Assembly (NCBI GenBank): GCA_963971425.1
Contig: OZ020526.1
Location: forward strand, 3,190,180 to 3,254,179
Direction of reading: 5' to 3'
DNA from: Bryoerythrophyllum caledonicum
Taxonomy: Eukaryota; Streptophyta; Bryopsida; Pottiales; Pottiaceae
Length of the DNA stretch: 64,000 bases
Shown one piece after another: positions 48,507 to 61,532 of this stretch (position 1 is the first letter of the stretch; every line of letters starts with the position of its first letter). Made by a program: the position numbers and the translations under genes. The notes beneath the pieces are model-generated. The model made no database searches. It had not been told where the DNA came from and saw only the letters and a program-made list of their open reading frames with translations.

Positions 48507-50380
48507 AATCCTATAACCTGGAAATGACTGAAAAGAACAATGTAGAGGAACTTCTTAGAAACATCATTGCATTGGTTGGTCAATTAGCAAACAATGTTGA
48601 CATCATTAAAGATGAAGAATTGGTCGATACTAGATAGGACTTTCATGAGCTTACCAAGCAGCTAGGCATGGCTGCAATACCTTGTGTCTGTGCATGAAGA
48701 ATCAATCTCTTTTTCTGAGCTGAGGACATTCTTGTTGTACGAGGATGGGATGAAATCTCGACACCATGACAATGTCGAAGGAGCCATGGCTGCTACTTAC
48801 GGAAGAGGTGGACGCGGACGTGGTCAACAAAGAGGTCGTAGCTGTAGTTCAAACTCTCAACAACAAGACAACAATTATCAGCAACAAGAAGGTGGAGCTA
48901 ATCATCAAAGAGGACGTGGTTTCAACAACGGACGCCAAACCAACAACAACAATAATCAAGGTGGCAACAATGGCAACAACTATCAAGGTCGCCAAGCAAA
49001 TATCCAAAACTCCACCTCCTCTCAACGTAGAGAAACTTATGACCTTGGCAATGGTGCTTGCCATGAATGTGGAGCTTCAATAACTAGGCCGATCAGTATG
49101 AGATACGGTATCATAAAAACCGCCTACAAAAGTTGGGCACATCCTAAGGATTGAACAACTTCTCACACATGAATCAACAAGCTCATGTTGCTAAAACTCA
49201 AGAATGGCCATATTCGTTAAATTGAGACATTTCACAAAGTTTGAGGCTTCCATTCCTACTACTGTCAAGTTCAAAGTCACTCATTTGACTCTGAAATGTC
49301 TCAATTTAAAGAATATGGCGTTAAGAGGGTTTTGCCACTGAAGAAGACCTCACAGATATCAATCATGAGGTCTATGCCAATGACTTAACCGTCGCTCCAC
49401 CTCCTAGATGTGCAAATACGCATGTAACAGACAATTGTAACTTACTTACAAACCTCAGACGTGGACCCAACTCTCAAATCACCACGGCCAATGGCCCGCA
49501 CTCCTTGTAAAAGCAAAAGGTGTTCTCCCACTTCCTGAAAATAAATTTTTTGAGGTTCTCTACGTTCCAGGTTTTCGCAAGAATCTATTATTGGTAGGCA
49601 AACTTGCCGATGCAGGATATTATACTCTCTTTGGACCTCACAATTGTTGGATTTTTGCGCAAGGTAATTCCAACAAAGTCATTCTCACAGGGACCCAGTC
49701 TCATCCCAATAGCTTATATCGTCTCAATACTACCCTAGCAGGAATCCCAAACAGGACATTTCACCCTCAACTACCTCTAGTCAATGTAGCAACTATAGCT
49801 CATTTGGACTTATAGAGCTATGGCACAAGCACTTGGGACACTTGAACTTTCAAACTTTATACAACCTTTCTCGTCAAAATAAAGTCTCAGGACTACCACT
49901 ACTCAAGAATATCCAGCCTACTTGTGAGGCAGGCGTGTTGAGCAAACAACATATTCATCCATACCAAGACATGTTATATCAAAGACATTGAGACCCTTAG
50001 AGCCCATTCACTCAGACTCATGTGGACCCCTACCTCACATTTTTTTGTCAGGAAACCGCTATGTGCTTACATTTATTGATGATTACTCGAGACATCAAAA
50101 GTGTACTTCCTTGTAGTGAAAAGTGACACCTTCTCAACCATTCAAAACTTTCAGCGCATGGTTGAAAGAAAAATGTCACTTTCCCAGGTAGAGCTTTCGA
50201 CCAATTGCAGCGGAGAATTCCTCTGTAACAAGTTCAAGTATTTTTGCAAAGAGCAAGGAATTCAATGTCAACTTACTGTTGGTCAGACACCTCAATAAAA
50301 TGGAGTTGTTCAAAAAAAGAACCGACATTTTTGTGAAACTATGTGCAGACTTTTATTCACGGTTGTCATAAAAGATGGAC
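48507..50380 (+). pseudogene. Ty1/copia retrotransposon remnant (gag to integrase)
   Basis: Gag end: ISFSELRTFLLYEDGMK, then a Gly/Arg/Asn/Gln-rich stretch and a partial zinc knuckle beginning CHECG. Downstream: FFEVLYVPGFRKNLL and LLVGKLADAGYYT (the start of the gag-pre-integrase region), LWHKHLGHL-type sequence in a shifted frame, then integrase blocks YVLTFIDDYSRH, TNCSGEFLCNKF and GQTPQ followed by a stop, and NGVVQKKNRH. Frame changes and stops are frequent, and RT/RNase H are absent. LTRs were not identified. Confidence 0.8.
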
Positions 50381-52800
50381 ATGGCCTAAATTTGGCGGAC
50401 AAGACGGACAAGTGGACGGACCGGTTGGTCTCCAAAGAATAACGGACCTAGCAGAGAGCGAAAAAAAATTGTGGAGTTCAATTTTTCGTTTACAAATTAC
50501 CAAAAGTAAGAATGATATGATGACATTGAAAATTGCTTCATGGCGTGGAAATCATGATGTTAAAGGAGGTGTGAAACGTCTAGGGGGCATGAACAGCAGA
50601 GGGGGGCCTGCGCGTCTTAGGGAGGGCGCGCACCTTTGGGAGGGGGGGCGCGAGTGTCTGAAAGGGGGGTGTGAGCATCCGGATAGCACTTAGTTGTAGC
50701 TAAATGTATCCAAAGTATCTGCTCTAAGTTCGTTCCTACAAAGACCTATTGTTCCTTTCCTAATTGATAGGTAAAAACTAACTAACTACCGAACACTACT
50801 CCACTAGTTAGCTTTCCTATTCATCCCTTTGATCTACTATCCGGATCCTTTTGGATTCTGGAGTTCTTACAAATAGCTTCCGGAACTGGTTTCCGGACAA
50901 TTAGAGGGTGGTTTGATTTATCTCTGTTCCTCCTGAGAGAGTTTTCCGGACGGTTTAAACGAGTGACTGGAAGGCCACTGCTCCTATTTTGTGTAAGTGG
51001 CCGAATTTCCCACTGTCTGGTGACTTTAAGTGGCTAGACAGGGCATTAGTACGCTATGGGGGGTACAAAATGGGCAAAAATAATATACTCCATAGTATAT
51101 TAGTTTTGAAGCCCTTTGTTAAATTGTTGTTGAATGCCAACCGTCCATTTTTTAGGTGTAGAGAAATCATAGCCAACAAAATGTTAGGTGAATTGAAAAT
51201 CTTTTGAACAAAGTGCTGATTTTTGGGACTTTGTGTTGTCATAACACATGTTGCTCTATAAGGAGCCAAACCCTTCCCCGAGATGAAAATATTGCATACT
51301 ACATAGACTAAAAATACACCAAACTTACTACGTAGTATATCAATTTTTTTAAGGCACCAAAAACTAGGTTTTGAAAAATATGATGGAAAAAAATTATATT
51401 TTTGAAAACACTTTACATTGTAAAATAGATTTTTGTATGCTAAAGAAGGCTCGATAAGAATTTGGAGCAAAAATCAACATTTAATCCCTATTTCAAGCAT
51501 TTCTAACAATTAGCCCATTTTTTGCTCTTACAAGCAATTTAAAATCTCAGATCATAATTTTTCATTTGGAATGATCAAAAAAGAACATGTTTTGCATGTA
51601 AACTGAAAATTTTGTAGAATTATGAACTTCTGATCATCCACAAGAAGAATATTTGCTACATTTTTAAAACTGTGACAAGTATATAGTAATTACAAATATA
51701 CTTCTTCTCATTGAACTGTAGACCGATTCGGTGAAAATTTATGATATGTGTGATGGCATGGAAGTCAGGACTCACATTTTGGAGACCAATATCTGAAATC
51801 AAAAGTGAATTGGGCATGTGACGCGAAAGAGTAGTTGTGACATGGCAAAAAACGGTTTGTGACAATTTATTTGTATCACCTTAGTCGACTATCACCCGAC
51901 ACCCACTGTCTTGTAACTTATAGTGGCTAGACACCCACTCTCCTATTTTGCTAACCGGTGAACGATTGTTGCAGCCTAACCCACACTCTCACATTATCCG
52001 GATGGCCATCCGGATGCGGTCACACAGAGGTCAATCTGGACTACAATGACAATCCAATTAATACTACAGTGGCTCTGCTGAGTGAGTGTTGCAGTTCGTA
52101 AGTAAACTTCCTTCTAGACATACACACTGGGCTTTTTCCCTATCGTAAGGGGAAATTCCGGCCGCAACCAAAATCCGGGTTCACACGGCTATTCTGTGCC
52201 CTAGGGACTACCAGGCCCACCCCTGCAGTACATCCCTTCCCCCTCCTGGCTACTTCCGGTCCCTGCAAAATGTCAAGTCTCTACCTAATCTCTCCTCGAG
52301 CTCTTCCGAGCGATCTCCCAATGCAAATCCCAACCCTTGCAACACTCAACACATAAGAACTTAAATCACAATACCCCAACTACAATGGATCTGATGCCTT
52401 GCAAGAAAGAAACCTTAATCACTACAAATTCAAGAAGAGAAAATGTGATAGATAGAAAATACTCTTCACGAGTGAAAATAAGTTGATGAGTTGACTAAAA
52501 CTCATCTATTAAGTACTAATTAAATTCCTAAATCTAAAGTCTATCTTATCCACTCAAAATCCGGGGTATCTTATCCTAAAAGTATAAAGATCTTATTCCT
52601 GAAAATCCGGATTTCAAATCTTTGATCCAAAATTTATGGATCTGAGATCCGGTTTTTCCGCTCCTAACTAGTAAGCCAGTTTATGGTATTCTTTAGCCTA
52701 GGGTTTGGTAGCCAGGTGCAATCTTGAGCTCCATCGTTAATCGCTACTAAACCTAGCTAACTAATGACCCTAACTACGGAGTAATCTAGCTATTCTTCCT
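50381..52800. other. Repeat-like intergenic DNA
   Basis: No gene is recognised. A word pair around 51000-51040 (CCCACTGTCTGGTGACTT ... GTGGCTAGACA) recurs in altered form at about 51908-51945. That hints that the AT-rich block between them is a later insertion. TCCGGA words become frequent from 50.8 kb on, as in the inverted-repeat complex that follows. Confidence 0.35.
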
Positions 52801-52826
52801 AAGACTCCTACAAATAGGGGTTACCT

Positions 52827-54797
52827 CTTCAGTGGTTGTACTCGTCTCTAGCTGCTCTAAAGTGGACTCTGGCTGCTTCGGCGTAGACTCTGGCTGCTTG
52901 TCCTTCTAACCGGAAGGAGGTTCCGGATCTCCTCTTGTTGGTGCGCTAGCTTGTGGTGAGGGTGACGGGACTCTAGTGTTGGGAAGGTCTCGGAAACTTC
53001 CACAGGGACTGATATCCATTTCAGTCATTGCTCGGCCGCGAGGTGGAGGAGTCGCTTGCTATTGAACAGGGGAGGGAGACTCCAACGGAATCCGGAAGGG
53101 AAGAGGGGGTTCCTACGATAGTCCTTTCGGCATGACGCTCTGCCATTTCTGGAAGGTCTCTGTGTTTGGGAGAGATACCTTGCTCCAACTCATAGGAGAG
53201 ACTAAATCCGGAGTCCCAATGAGATCATTGAAACCTCCGGCCGGTGTTTGTGGAGTTCCAGCTGCAGGTCCGGGTGGAATTCTGGATGGCCCGGCCCTTG
53301 TTGGCATTGCAAGTGCTTCCTTTGGAACTTGGATCACGGGTGCCGTTGGTGCTACGGGGGTGAGGTTCTTCACCAGCTCCTACATCTTGCTCCAGTCTCC
53401 TCCATCTTCCGGCTATGGTCTAAGAGAAACCGGATGATTTGCCCTCTGTTGAGCTTCTTGTCATTCTTCAGACTCTCAGTGTAGAGGAGAGCCCGGTTGA
53501 CGTTGTCCACCAAAAAGTTGAGGGCGGCGCAAACATCCGTCAATGCCTGGGCGGAGGCAAAGACCTTTGCTGCCGCCTCGGCCCTTCCTTGCAGGGCCCC
53601 CTTCTATGCAGCTTCCGCATGCTCCACCCGCTTCGAGAGCCGGACATTGGTCTGGGTGAGGATGGTTTGTTTGTTGCTCCTGCTACCGGAGTAAGCTTTC
53701 CTTCGTCATCAGCTGCTTAAGTCGTGGGAGGAGATCCGTGGAGTCGTTCGTCCCCACCTCTTCCATGATGGCCATTATCATGGCCGTTGACTCCCTCATC
53801 TCTCCATCCTGGACCCTTGCCCACCAGACCGCATGGTTGTAAAGTTCCTTAATGTTTTTTGAGATGCGACCAATCATTGCGAGAGAAAAAGCCGGTCCCG
53901 GCTCTACTCCAGTGCAGTAGGATTCAGTTGGTGAGGCAGAGGGTGGTAACTCGGTTTGAGACTGCGTCTCCTCCTCCTCCGGAGGTTGGCTCGGACCTGC
54001 GTATTCCGGAGTCTTCTGGACTGACCTGCTCCGCTTTCGGGATCTCCTCGTGACAAGTGGGGACGATGTTTGTGACTCCGTGTCTTTAGAGTCCTCTTTC
54101 TCGTCCTCCGTCTCCCATCTGCCGTAAGATTGGATGCTGAGAAGTTTGTCGAACTCGTCGTGCTCCTCCGGACTCAACAACTTCTTTTTGGCGTACAAAT
54201 GCGCCACATATGTGGAGAGGAGCATTGCCGTCTTCCTCACCTTCGGAAGGTTCTTGACCATTCGGTCGACCTGGTCTCTCATCAGGGCCGCCCAATCTAC
54301 CGTATGCTTCCCCCTCATTGCTCCTAGGAATCGACTGGCTAGTTTTGCAACGACCCTCTTCGGCTTTTCCTAGAGAAAAATAGGATTTAGGAAAGCAATT
54401 ACTAACCTGGCGTCTGGATCCTTGAGATCACCAAAGACGTACCCATCCTTTGGGTCGGCTTTCTACAAGAATTCCCTCTTCAGTAAGTTGTCGTTGCGCT
54501 CTGCCACCTTCACTACCCCTTGTCGGAAGCGGTAAGTGTCCCTCCAGGCTGCGGCAGTCCACTCTTCTGGATGAGCCGGAATGCGTCCGTTGTATTGGTT
54601 TGGCGGCTTTCCGACGAGCACCGTCACCGTTGCTTCACTTTGGAACGCCCACGGCGCTCCCAGTAGGCTGTTGCAGCCCATCACCTACAAGTAACTCTCC
54701 AAAACCTAAGCTCCTCCTCTGAAGCTGGCAGTTTTGGCGCCATCTTCTCGAGCAGTAGGGTTCCAGCCGCTAGAGTCTTACCCTTCTTTCCCGCCAT
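52827..54797 (-). pseudogene. Unrecognised repeat-family ORF, copy A
   Basis: Read on the minus strand from ATG 54797 (MAGKKGKT). Conserved blocks shared with copies B and C include EEWTAAAWRDTYRFRQG, VKVAERND, KDPDARLVIAFLNPIF, EKPKRVVAKLASRFLGAMR, HTVDWAALMRDQVDRMVKNL and STYVAHLYAKKK. A proline/serine/glutamate-rich tail and a leucine-rich helical segment follow. Stops and two frame changes interrupt it. I do not recognise the family. It is part of a large inverted repeat, which points to a mobile element. Upstream (minus sense) are a TATA-like TATATAA near 54996-55002 and a shared 5' region. Confidence 0.55.
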
Positions 54798-55300
54798 CCG
54801 GCCCCACCTCTTGGTAAGCTTGCGCCTCGCAATCTTTCCAGAAGCACCTACACTCACTGACCTCAGAAAGACCTTCGTTTCTAGTCTACTTTTGCATTAG
54901 AGAATAAGAAGACACAAGGCGCAGGGAAGCAAAAGAGAGTAGAGAGCGCAAAAAACGACAAACAAGAATGATGGCGCCCTCCTCTGGCAGACGCGTTATA
55001 TATCCGGCACGATGTATGGATGCCCGTTGGGGTCATGATGACGGTTCCGGATCCGGATATCGTTTGGATCATTACGGCCGATTCCGGATTCTATCGTGCT
55101 CCGGCTTCCCAACTTCCGGAAAAGCAAAGAAACTGTCATGTTTATGGATGCCGACTGAGCAGTGAGACCTTATTTCTACCTAGGACCTATTTATGCTATT
55201 AAAACAAAGCTTACGGCCTAATTTTTTAAATTTTCTCCCATTTCTTTTTGAATTTAGTGCTAGTGTCTGGAATCAGGTGGGAACGCCTTCCAAAAATCAT
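54110..55300 (-). repeat. Inverted repeat, left arm (matches 57585-58765)
   Basis: The arm carries the upstream region and first third of ORF family copy A. The corresponding right arm carries copy C in opposite orientation. The spacer is about 2.3 kb. Confidence 0.8.
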
Positions 55301-56205
55301 CAACCACGATTGGTTGACTTGCTCGGACTTGGTGCATTTGTTGCCCTTGTTGCAACTCATTCCGTAGATTGGTGATTTCTATGTCTATTGCCATTTCCAA
55401 CATGAGATTTTGGATGGTTTCTTGCAATTGTGCAATGATACCATCGTTTTCTACAAGTTGACTTTGCAACTCCTCCATCTCATTAGTTTGGTCTCCTCGC
55501 ACGCCAAATGGCACACCGTGAACTATGGTAGGTCTAGTTTCGGCCACCATTGGTTACCCCTCCACGATATCTTCTTCCATGGCTGCGAAGACTTCCATTG
55601 TCATTTGAACCCCTCCAATGTTGTCCACGGCGTACATGTGTTGATCAACATGTCGTGTTGCAATATTCACCAGCATAGGATTTGCTTCTACTACAGTCCT
55701 AGTGGCCTTTGCTACAATTGCATGTTGCGCTTTTGGCTCGCGAGTACCATCAGAATCATAGTCTTGTTTTAATTCATCTGTCTTGTACTCTCTATCGCTT
55801 GGCTTCAAATTCAATATTCTTCTTCCGAAGGTCCGAAGCCATCATCTAGGAATGTCCTCTACCTTAGAATATCATGCTCTGTTGCCATCGTAATATTTTT
55901 CACAATTTTTTGACTGTCAAATCCACCACTTTGTGAAGAATCACCTCGGCATACACCATTTTGCAAATGAAGAGAGGTGCTTCATTGCGTTCCACATGCT
56001 TGATTTTGTATAGAAATTGATAAACTTGTATACAGTGTTCAACAAACGCTCTATTTAAGCAATGTGTCAAATTTGCTTTGTCTGATGTGCAATGGTGTCT
56101 GTGGCGCTCATGCGGAAATTGCTTGGTGATGTGGCACCACTCCATGTACTCCTTGCATGTGGAATAATCCATGGTTGTGACTCGTGTGGGAATCTGTTCC
56201 CACAA
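55260..56205 (-). other. Unrecognised minus-strand coding-like stretch in the spacer
   Basis: Two open frames run in the minus sense. One starts near 56205 and reads TRVTTMDYSTCKEYMEW then KIKHVERNEAPLFICKM. The second (55814-55260) is coiled-coil-like with MEELQSQLVENDGIIAQLQE. They look like real protein remnants of a transposon but fit no family I know. The second runs into the left arm of the inverted repeat. Confidence 0.35.
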
Positions 56206-56644
56206 GGTTCCGGAGTTGACCTAAAAAACGGGCAAAATCAAAAAAATTAGCACTAGAATATTTAGAAGTAGGAATAGAACACAATAGGAAAACAGAATAA
56301 TAAATAAGAACCCTAGGTGACATACAAACTCCTTAAAAGCCCTGATAGAGTGCTAAATCAGAATCCGGATGGCCAGATCGGTCAGTCACGTCCGGAATTC
56401 TCCGGAATCGCCATCATGACTGAGACGTCATCCAGTTGTCATCCGTATCCCGTCAGAGGTAAAAGAGGGGTCCACACATTTTTTTGTTTCCTACTTCTTT
56501 GCTTTCTCTCTCTCGCTCTTCTGCCTTCCATCTTTTATTGTGATAGTCCAGAACTATTCAGGTAGTTAAGAGCTCTTTGTGAAGTTACTGCGTGCACGTG
56601 TAACCGAAGGGATTGTGAGGTGTTGAGAGTTTGGTTTTCGAACC

Positions 56645-57480
56645 ATGGCTCAAGGAAAAACTACAAACAAACAAGAGCCAAACGGAGATCGAGGGCACCT
56701 CTGGAGTCTGTAGCTCCAACCATTCAAAGGATTCTGCCGGCCATACCGACGGATCCAGAGGAGCGCAGAGTCCTCGAGCACTTTCTCAGTGTGACATGGT
56801 GTGAAGGACTATTTGGCATTGCTTGGGGCGTGAAGGACGAGCAATTAGTGACGGAGCTGATGGAGGCTCTAAACAATAAGTATGATGGGACGATCCGGGA
56901 CCATTTGGAAACCTGGTGAGTGCCAGAGTGGCAGAGCACCTACCAATTCAAGGACGGAGTGGTGAAGGTGGCCAAGCGAAAAGACAGATATCTAGAGCAA
57001 GAATTCACAAGGGATGTAGACCCCAAAGACGGCTTCAGGGCAAAAGATTTACGCCACAAAGATGCACGGACGGTGGTCCGGTTGCTTAATCCGATCTTCC
57101 ACCCGGAGAAGCCGAAGAGGTCGTCTCCAAGTGGGCAACGACATTTGTGGGAGCAATGAGGAGGAAGATCTCGCTGGACTGGGCCTCGCTTATAAGCGAC
57201 ATGGTCGATCAGATGGTAAAAAGCCTCCGGAAGGTAAAGAAATCCGAAAGTCCGCTACCCTCCTATATCGCCTACCTCCACGCTCACCATAAAGTACTGA
57301 CGCCTTCGAAGCAAGACGCCTATGAAGAGCTCCTGAGCATCTAGAATTATGGAAGAACGAAGCCGGAGTCTGAGGAAGAGGAGGAAACGGAAATTCCAGC
57401 CCCACCTCCGGTTGCCCATACTAGGAAAAGAAGCCGATCAGTGCAAAGGGAATTTGACTCGGGTAGTCCAAGCCAACAGG
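56645..57480 (+). pseudogene. Unrecognised repeat-family ORF, copy B
   Basis: This is the most diverged copy. Blocks matching A and C: GLFGIAWGVKDEQLVTELME, NNKYDGTI, YQFKDGVVKVAKRKDRYLE, VDPKDGF, RLLNPIFHPEKPKR, SLDWASLISDMVDQMVKSL, PSYIAYLHAHHKVL and RKRSRSVQ. In-frame stops lie near 56918 and 57342, and there is a frame change near 57120. The shared ending RKRSRSVQ with copy A shows that the conserved part extends past the helical core. Confidence 0.55.
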
Positions 57481-57584
57481 ATTAGATGCATGAGAGGCCG
57501 GAAGCAACCGGACTAGCACCAAGACCAGGCCGGGTGCCAAGGGCGAAACTTGCTAAACTCACCGAAGTAGTAGGGATAGTGTCG

Positions 57585-58765
57585 GAAGGCGTTCCCACTC
57601 GCTTCCGGACACTAGCACTAAATCCAGAAAGAAATGGGAGAAAAGTTAAAAAATTAGGTAGTAAGCTTTGTTTTAATAGCGTAATAGGTCCTAGGTAGAA
57701 ATAAGGTCTTACTGCTAAAATCGGCATCCTTAAACATGACAGTTTCTGTACTTTTCCGGAAGTCTGAAAGCCAGAGTACAGTAGAGTCCTAAACCGGTCG
57801 TAATGATCTAAACGATATCCGGATCCGGAACCATCTTCATGACCCCAATGGGCATCCGTACATCGTACTGGATATATAACGCATCTGCCAGAGGAGGGCG
57901 CCATCATTCTCGTTTGTCATTTTCTACGCTCTCTACTCTCTTTTGCTTCCTTGCAACTTCTGTCTACTTATTCTCTAATGCAGAAGTAGACTAGAAACGA
58001 GGGTCTTTGTGAGGTCAGTGCGTGTAGGTGCTTCTGGAAAGATTGTGAGGCCCAAGCTTACCAAGAGGTGGGGCCGGATGGCGGGAAAGAAGGGCAAGAC
58101 TCGAGCCGCCGGAACCCTATTGCTCCAGAAGATGGTGTCGGAACTGCCAACTTCGGAAGAAGAATTTAGGGTTTTAGAAAGCTATCGGAGCTTATGGGCT
58201 GCAACAGACTTCTGGGAGCGCCGTGGATCTTCCAAAGTGAGGCGATGGTGACGGAGCTCGTGGAAAAGCCGCCGAACCAGTACGACGGACGCATCCGGAA
58301 GAATGGGCTGCCGTGACCTGGAGGGACACCTACGGCTTCTGGCAGGGGGCAATCAAGGTGGCGGAGCACAACGACGATCTGTTGAAGGGAGGATTCCTGC
58401 AGAAGGCCAACCCAAAAGACGGGTAAGTCTTCAGTGACCTTACGGATCCGGAGGCCAGGTTAGTCATCGCCTTCCTAACCCTATTTTCCATCCGGAAAAG
58501 TCGAAGAGGGTAGTGGCAAAGCTAGCTAGTCTTTCCCTGGGGGCAATGAGAGGAAAGCATACAGTAGACTGGGCGGCCCTAATCGGAGACGAGGTCGACC
58601 GGATGGTCAAGAACCTCCTAAAGACCAAGAAGACAACAACGCTCCTCTCAACTTACGTGGCGCATCTGTACGCCAAGTAGAAGATGTTGAGTTCGGACGA
58701 ATAGGACGAGTTCGACAAAGTGCTTAGCATCCAGTCTTACGGTGAGTGGGAGACGGGGATTGCTA
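57585..58765 (+). repeat. Inverted repeat, right arm
   Basis: Inverse counterpart of 55300-54110. It contains a TATATAA element at 57873-57879 and, downstream, the start of ORF copy C. Confidence 0.8.
58078..58760 (+). pseudogene. Unrecognised repeat-family ORF, copy C (truncated)
   Basis: From ATG 58078 (MAGKKGKTRAAGTLLLQKM). It shares with copy A the blocks FRVLESYRS, PPNQYDGRI (in a shifted frame), VAEHNDDLLKGGFLQKANPK, HTVDWAALIGDEVDRMVKNL and LSTYVAHLYAK. It is cut off at about 58760 after SIQSYGEWETG. Stops and frame changes make it non-functional. Confidence 0.55.
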
Positions 58766-58779
58766 TTTTGCGTGCCTAG

Positions 58780-60140
58780 AGCGGTAAACAGAAAAGTAAG
58801 AGAATTTCTTAATAAAAAGTAAAAGATTATGAAAATTCATGGGGAATTTTTCTTAAATTAATAAATGTAGTGGACTTTTGACCGTGAAAAGGATTGCAAT
58901 TATTTTGTGGTGATCATAAATTATAGTGAATACATGTTGAATAAAGTAAGAGGGAGAATAAGGGAAAGATAGGGATTTATTTTCAAAGTAGACTATTATT
59001 TTTAGATTATAATATCATTGAAATCAGGGGCAATCTAAATATTTTAAATCAGAATTAAAAAAGAGTAAAGAGGGAGAAGGAGGGGAGAGTAAAATAAACA
59101 AAAGAAAAAACATATGAGAGGGAGAGTAAGGGTCGCTTGGTGGCCAAGTCAAGTGGCCGTCGATTTCCACCAATGAGATTGCTAGAATGGCCAAAGTCCG
59201 GACTTTGGACCTTCACACTTGTGTCCAAACTCCAAAGGTCGTCGTCCTACATGGCAACACTTTTGGGTTGTTTTGGCGCCAAAGCGACGGCCTCTCGAGC
59301 AAAACTTGGGTCGCCCATTATAGCTGACCCAAACTACAATCGAGAGTCCGTCGAATTTCTTAATAAATAATCAAATACTGAGAAGATTTGGACGGTTAGA
59401 TGAAAGAGGCCGAATTTTTGGGCTGATTTTTTTTGGCGTAATGATATGGGGCTTGGACTTTGGACTTGGCCTTTGGGGCTTCACACCACGACCGGCCAAA
59501 CCTTCAATCTATATTATTTAATGTATTTTTTTGGCAAAAAAGTTTGGCCTCTCGCCATAGTTTGGCCACTCATTTTGACGGATGGTCACTCGACTTGGGC
59601 ATAGTGTGAAGCGGCCCTAAGGGAGAGGGAGAGTAAGGTAGAGAGGGAGAGAAGGAGCAAGGGACAGTTCATGAAAGCAAAGAAGGAATCCAAGGAAAAA
59701 GTTCCTTTAATACTTATAATTAGTATACTATTATTCAAATCAAGAATAATCCAAAAAAATCAAATCAAAATATTAAATTAAAAAAAGGGAGAAGGAGGGT
59801 AGAATAAAATAATAATATTAATATTAAAAAATAAAATACAAAATGAGAGGGAGAGGGAGAGTAAAATAAAAATAGAAATCAAATAAAAAGGAGAATAAGG
59901 GTGAGAGAGAGTAAGAGATTATTATTTTTAGTAAAATAAGAGAGAGTAAGGGATTTATTTTTAGAATATACTTTTATTTTTAGAATATATTATTATTTTT
60001 AGATTATACTATTATTGAAATCAGGGGCAATCTCATTTTTATATCAAAACTAAAAAAGAGCAAAGAAGGAGAAGGAGGGGAGAGTAAATTCTTTATTTTA
60101 AAAAACAAGTGAGAGGGAGAGTAAGGGAGGAATGGCGGAC
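58780..60140. repeat. Purine-rich tandem-like repeat block
   Basis: Units share a TTATTTTTAGATTAT core, GAAATCAGGGGCAATCT, and GAGGGAGAGTAAGG-type runs. Clear matches are about 58985-59145 and 59985-60130. The block is split by the MITE at 59130-59617. Confidence 0.65.
59130..59617. mobile_element. PIF/Harbinger-like MITE, copy 2 with empty site
   Basis: Ends GGGTCGCTT and inverse AAGCGGCCC, flanked by TAA on both sides (59127-59129 and 59618-59620). The related, uninterrupted repeat unit at 60111-60130 shows the same flank without an insertion (GAGAGTAAGGGA). This directly supports insertion with a three-base TAA duplication. Non-coding. Confidence 0.75.
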
Positions 60141-60539
60141 CTAGGTCCGTTGTTTTGGGTTTTAAAGAAAAGATCGAATATGTCGCAATTGGAAAGAAAG
60201 CACGACATGACCTCTTAGTATTGAGATTCTCTTTAGAGATTCCGGAATTCTACATTTTGCTCGCACTAAAGTGTTTTTGTAAGATTGTATAAGAGAGAAA
60301 TATAGATGCCAACATACTTCTTCTCTTACAACATTATTGAAGAACTTGGACAAGAAAATAGAGACAAGGTGAGATAGCGTGATGCAATACACAAAAATTG
60401 ACGCATGTGATAATTGAAGATGAATGAAGTATAAAACAAATAGAGGCACTTGTTGTAATATTGGCAGTGGCCCTTGTAGTCTCACTGCCAATTCATAAGA
60501 TTAATGAAATGTGGTAGTGATAAAATACTATTGGAGATC

Positions 60540-61532
60540 ACAATGGGCCAAAGTATATTAGAAGCAAAATCTGGAGAACTTGTTTAATCTCGTTCCAACT
60601 AAAACTTGGAGCATGCATGAAGACATCAACCTCACAATCTAACCCACATATTATGTTGAAGACAAAGTAGAGGTGCTTATAGTATATCCATTGCGCGGGC
60701 TCGCCGAGTGATTTGTTGCACTTCTCGGCAAAGGATGGGCACTCACAATTGGCGAACTAGCCAATTGAAACCAAATACTTGGAGACCTTTGAAATCTTTA
60801 TGGACTCCAAGGTCAAAATGCATCCAAGGCTTGGTGTTGGCACCATAAGTATCTTACAGATCTTCCCTACCACAGACAGTGTAGAGGCGCAACTATTGTA
60901 ATGCTTTACTGTTGGAGCATTGGGATTTCTACGGATGATCTTTCCATACCTGTGTGTAAGATGCAAGGTTGGATTTTCCAGAGTTGGATATTTCTCTAAG
61001 CGAACCGATTGGCCGTCATCACCAAACAGATTCCTTGGGGATAATTCCACTCGAGCAAGAAGTTGAAATCCAACGTTTTCAAGTGCTAATATTTTCTTCT
61101 TGCTAAGATTTGTGCCCATCATCACTGGCCAGACATCTGGAATTTTTGGTTTTGATACCACCTACTTTCTTTGAGTCCCTTTCACACAAAACTTGATGTT
61201 GTCATTGCAAAAGAAGAATTGCATTTTCTCTAATCTATTCTTCTTGTAACTGTCCATTATGTCTGTGTATGTCGAGGAAGCACTACCTTTTTCGTCTTGC
61301 ACAATCTTCGCAACGCATTTCTTGGTGATGGCCTACTGAGCAAAACACGCTTTTGCAGATGTCTTGGGAAGTCTTGCAATGTGCCATTGACTTTCATCAC
61401 ATGCAGACTCCTGAACTGCCTTGACGTGCTGCACATGCACCCAAGAACATGGTAGCTTTGACGTGGGAGGTTGGACTTCTGCTGGAAAAGAAGATAATTG
61501 GGAGACATCATCTTTGATAGTGAGGTCAACAA
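60540..61532 (-). pseudogene. SWIM-zinc-finger transposon-type ORF, copy 1
   Basis: Minus strand. Blocks: KACFAQ then ITKKCVAKIVQDEKG, RLEKMQFFFCNDNIKF, DVWPVMMGTNLSKKK, PTLHLTHRYGKIIRRNP, STLSVVGKICKILMV, KYLVSIG, then FANCECPSF with QWIYYKHLYFVFNIICG and DVFMHAPSFSWNEIKQVL. SWIM zinc fingers (C-x-C ... C-x-H) occur in Mutator-like transposases. Here the third ligand Cys is Tyr (IYYKH), and stops lie near 61330 and 61165, so it is decayed. Confidence 0.6.
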
